This document shows positions 5,376-7,202 of a stretch of 7,202 nt of DNA, in pieces. The notes under the pieces are model-generated. The model was given only the letters and a program-made list of their open reading frames with translations. It did not search any database and had not been told where the DNA came from. Position numbers and translations under genes: made by a program. Each line of letters starts with the position of its first letter. Position 1 is the first letter of the stretch. Source of the DNA: Acidobacteriota bacterium (GTDB lineage Bacteria; Acidobacteriota; Terriglobia; UBA7540); NCBI GenBank assembly GCA_021784615.1, contig JAJYHU010000051.1, positions 1 to 7,202 on the forward strand, given 5' to 3'.

Positions 5376-6800
5376 TCAGCTTGCGCCGCGGCCCAGCAAA
5401 ACCACGGGAATGGTTTTCAGCAGGATTTTCAGGTCAAGGGCGGGAGACCAGTTGTCAATGTATTCGAGGTCGAGTTCCATCCAGCGCTGAAAATTGAGCT
5501 TACTGCGCCCTTCGAGCGCCCAAAGGCAGGTGAGTCCGGGCTGCATGCGCATGCGCCGGCGCTGCCACCCGGCATATTTTTCCACTTCCTCGGGCAACGG
5601 CGGGCGCGGCCCCACAAAGGACATGTCGCCCTTCAGGATGTTGGCCAGTTGAGGCAACTCGTCCAGGCTGAACTTCCGCATTAGCCGGCCCACCGGAGTA
5701 CACCGCGGGTCGTTCCTGATTTTGAAAACCGGTCCGTCCACCTCATTCAAAACCCTCAGTTTATCCCGTTGCAAATCGGCGCCCACCAGCATGGACCGGA
5801 ACTTGTAAAGCGTGAACTTTCTTCCTCCCAGCCCGCAGCGCACTTGCCGATAGAGGACCGGTCCCTTTGAAGTCAGCTTGATCACCAGACCGAGCAGCAA
5901 GAAAAACGGAGAAAGGATGACCATAAGCACGAAGGCCATGACAAAGTCGAAGACGCGCTTCCAGAGCAGAAGATACTCGTTTTCCGGCGTGGTGGTGAAG
6001 GTGAGGAGCGGCATTTCTTCCAGCCGGTCCAGATAAACTTTTGAGACGAGTTGGGGGAAAAAGTTGAGGAGAACTCGTGTCTTGACACCTTCTTCTTCGC
6101 AAACCAGGAAAGCTTCCTCCGTCTTTTCCATCTCATCTTTCGAGACGACAAAGATCACCTCATCAATGACGTGCTTCCGGACAAGTTCGGGAAGCCGGTC
6201 AAGGGAGTAGACGGGATAGGCATGGCGCAGGCCGTGGGACTCTTGAAGGTCTTCCGGAACCGGCCCGGTCCGGGCAAAAGCGAAGATCCTCATTCCACGT
6301 TCCTCATTGGCCTCGATCGCGCGGGCAATCTCCTCCACCTGCGGTCCGCTGCCGGCCACCAAGAATTCCCGATAACCGCCGAAGGTTCGCCGAAGAGCAT
6401 TGCCCAGGCCCCGCGCGACTAGGCGAAGCGCCACCATTGCGAAGAAATCAATGAGCGCATAAAAACCCAGCAGCAGGCGGCTGATAAATTCAAACTTGAA
6501 AGCGAAGATAAAGGCAAACAGCAGCGCAGTGCCGAAAAAAGCTACCTTGAGCGGGTCCCAGAATGCGCGAAAAAGTTTTTCTTCCTGGATTTCACGGTAG
6601 GCGCCTGTGATCAATCCGACGCCAACCCACAGCAATATGGCCAGAGGAATGATCCAGAAGTAGGCCCTGACCGGATAGAGAGCCCGGGGCGTGATGACGG
6701 CGGAACGCACCCAGTCGGCCAAGGCAAAGCTGGCCATGGCGAGCATCGCATCGGCCACAAGGTAAAGGACCCCAGCCATCCTTTTGTAACGGGAAAACAT
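5376..6800 (-). CDS. Polyprenyl-phosphate sugar-1-phosphate transferase (exopolysaccharide-type, WbaP/WcaJ-like)
   Basis: The enzyme moves a sugar-1-phosphate from a nucleotide sugar to undecaprenyl phosphate at the inner membrane, the first step of an exopolysaccharide, O-antigen or glycan repeat unit. The product is 474 residues, the usual length of the long form. Residues 1-130 hold about four membrane segments (roughly 10-30, 45-66, 86-102 and 107-127). Residues 140-260 form a Rossmann-like domain (LVAGSGP, 147-153). The C-terminal catalytic domain (PF02397) starts at KRVFDF (281), with a re-entrant membrane helix broken at S297-P298. Then come KFTLYKFRSM (328-337), DPRCTPVGRLMRKFSLDELPQ (364-384, catalytic dyad D380-E381) and FVGPRPPLP (395-403). 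All key residues are present, so it should be active; the sugar is unknown. No strong Shine-Dalgarno precedes the ATG at 6800. The neighbouring minus-strand gene upstream is another glycan-type protein, 87 bases away, so co-transcription is possible. Confidence 0.93.
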   Translation of the reverse strand: MFSRYKRMAGVLYLVADAMLAMASFALADWVRSAVITPRALYPVRAYFWIIPLAILLWVGVGLITGAYREIQEEKLFRAFWDPLKVAFFGTALLFAFIFAFKFEFISRLLLGFYALIDFFAMVALRLVARGLGNALRRTFGGYREFLVAGSGPQVEEIARAIEANEERGMRIFAFARTGPVPEDLQESHGLRHAYPVYSLDRLPELVRKHVIDEVIFVVSKDEMEKTEEAFLVCEEEGVKTRVLLNFFPQLVSKVYLDRLEEMPLLTFTTTPENEYLLLWKRVFDFVMAFVLMVILSPFFLLLGLVIKLTSKGPVLYRQVRCGLGGRKFTLYKFRSMLVGADLQRDKLRVLNEVDGPVFKIRNDPRCTPVGRLMRKFSLDELPQLANILKGDMSFVGPRPPLPEEVEKYAGWQRRRMRMQPGLTCLWALEGRSKLNFQRWMELDLEYIDNWSPALDLKILLKTIPVVLLGRGAS

Positions 6801-6887
6801 TCGGAGCTATCCAGCCTGAACGATTTTCTTATCTCATCAAATCATTCGCGGTGCGAGAGGCCTGACGACCGCGGCCTTCCTGGGATC

Positions 6888-7202
6888 TCACGGCGCGGAC
6901 GGCTTGTACCAGCGCCCTTTCCAGCGGATGCCCGGACCTTTAAGGCTGGAAAGTGCAGAAGTAACCACGACAACGGAATAGAAAATTGACGCCAGAGGCA
7001 GCGTGAAAGCATAAAGGGGAGAAAGCCCTGCATACCATACGATCGGAAAATAGACGGCGACGCTCATGGCCGTTGCCGCCGCTGCCGCCAGCAAGTTAGG
7101 GTCGTGCAGAGGTGAACCCGCCGCATGGGCGTCAGCCAGCAAAACGCTTGCCAACGCAACCCAGGGCAGGACAGCTAAAGCGCTGCCGGTTGCCACTCCG
7201 CC
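6888..7202 (-). CDS. C-terminal part of a membrane protein, probably a family 2 glycosyltransferase (HpnB-like); N-terminus beyond right edge
   Basis: The frame is open from the right edge to a TGA at 6890-6888, giving 104 residues of C-terminus. GTG at 7196 lies in frame but is probably internal. Three hydrophobic segments are seen: about residues 5-24 (ALAVLPWVALASVLLADAHA), about 34-60 (ending in FPIVWYAGLSP) and about 61-86 (LYAFTLPLASIFYSVVVVTS). The tail reads GPGIRWKGRWYKPSAP. Multiple C-terminal membrane helices followed by a WKGR-x-Y tail resemble the end of membrane glycosyltransferases such as the hopanoid-associated HpnB, a resemblance recalled rather than searched. The catalytic domain lies outside the window, so the assignment is moderate. 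It lies upstream of and in the same direction as the phosphoglycosyl transferase. The 87 bases between them (6801-6887) hold only a weak five-base dyad and no clear promoter. Confidence 0.6.
   Translation of the reverse strand, partial: GGVATGSALAVLPWVALASVLLADAHAAGSPLHDPNLLAAAAATAMSVAVYFPIVWYAGLSPLYAFTLPLASIFYSVVVVTSALSSLKGPGIRWKGRWYKPSAP

Noticed and set aside
6858..6877. AGGCC/GGCCT dyad between the glycosyltransferase tail and the phosphoglycosyl transferase as a terminator
   Set aside because: Only five pairs with a ten-base loop, and no T-run on the minus strand.

Overview
The window reads as a stretch of ordinary bacterial chromosome. It is GC-rich, densely coded, and shows no frameshifts, insertion sequences, tRNA or rRNA genes, or CRISPR arrays. 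The block trpS-scpA-scpB-rluB, the Tat-like secreted amidohydrolase and the protein styles suggest a Gram-negative soil-type bacterium. Acidobacteriota is my best guess and a deltaproteobacterial-type lineage is the alternative. This is inference from gene order and sequence style; no marker gene here fixes the taxon.

Layout from left to right. Positions 1-894 (minus) hold most of a TIM-barrel amidohydrolase of the lactonase-like COG3618/PF04909 type, running off the left edge. A 300-base divergent spacer (895-1194) follows. From 1195 to 4657 (plus) lie four tightly packed genes: tryptophanyl-tRNA synthetase, the two condensin partners ScpA and ScpB, and an RsuA/RluB-type pseudouridine synthase. 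After a 256-base gap with a hairpin near its end comes a small stand-alone CoA-binding protein (4914-5324, plus). On the minus strand, converging on it, are a polyprenyl-phosphate sugar-1-phosphate transferase (5376-6800) and, upstream of that, the C-terminal end of a membrane protein that looks like a family 2 glycosyltransferase (6888-7202, cut by the right edge).

How the genes work together. The central block joins translation (trpS, rluB) with chromosome condensation (ScpA and ScpB, the kleisin and winged-helix subunits of Smc-ScpAB). The trpS stop codon abuts the scpA start, only 12 bases separate scpA from scpB, and only 16 separate scpB from the pseudouridine synthase, so a single transcript is likely. 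The right-hand minus-strand pair belongs to cell-envelope glycan synthesis: the phosphoglycosyl transferase loads the first sugar phosphate onto the lipid carrier, and the neighbouring glycosyltransferase may act on the same or a related lipid.

The most notable points are four cysteines in TrpRS spaced like the [4Fe-4S] site known from Thermotoga TrpRS, a roughly 36-residue insertion in the same enzyme, an unusual acidic N-terminal extension on ScpA, a possible short leader ORF overlapping the trpS start by ATGA, and a strong hairpin just ahead of the CoA-binding protein gene. I see no convincing new biological system.
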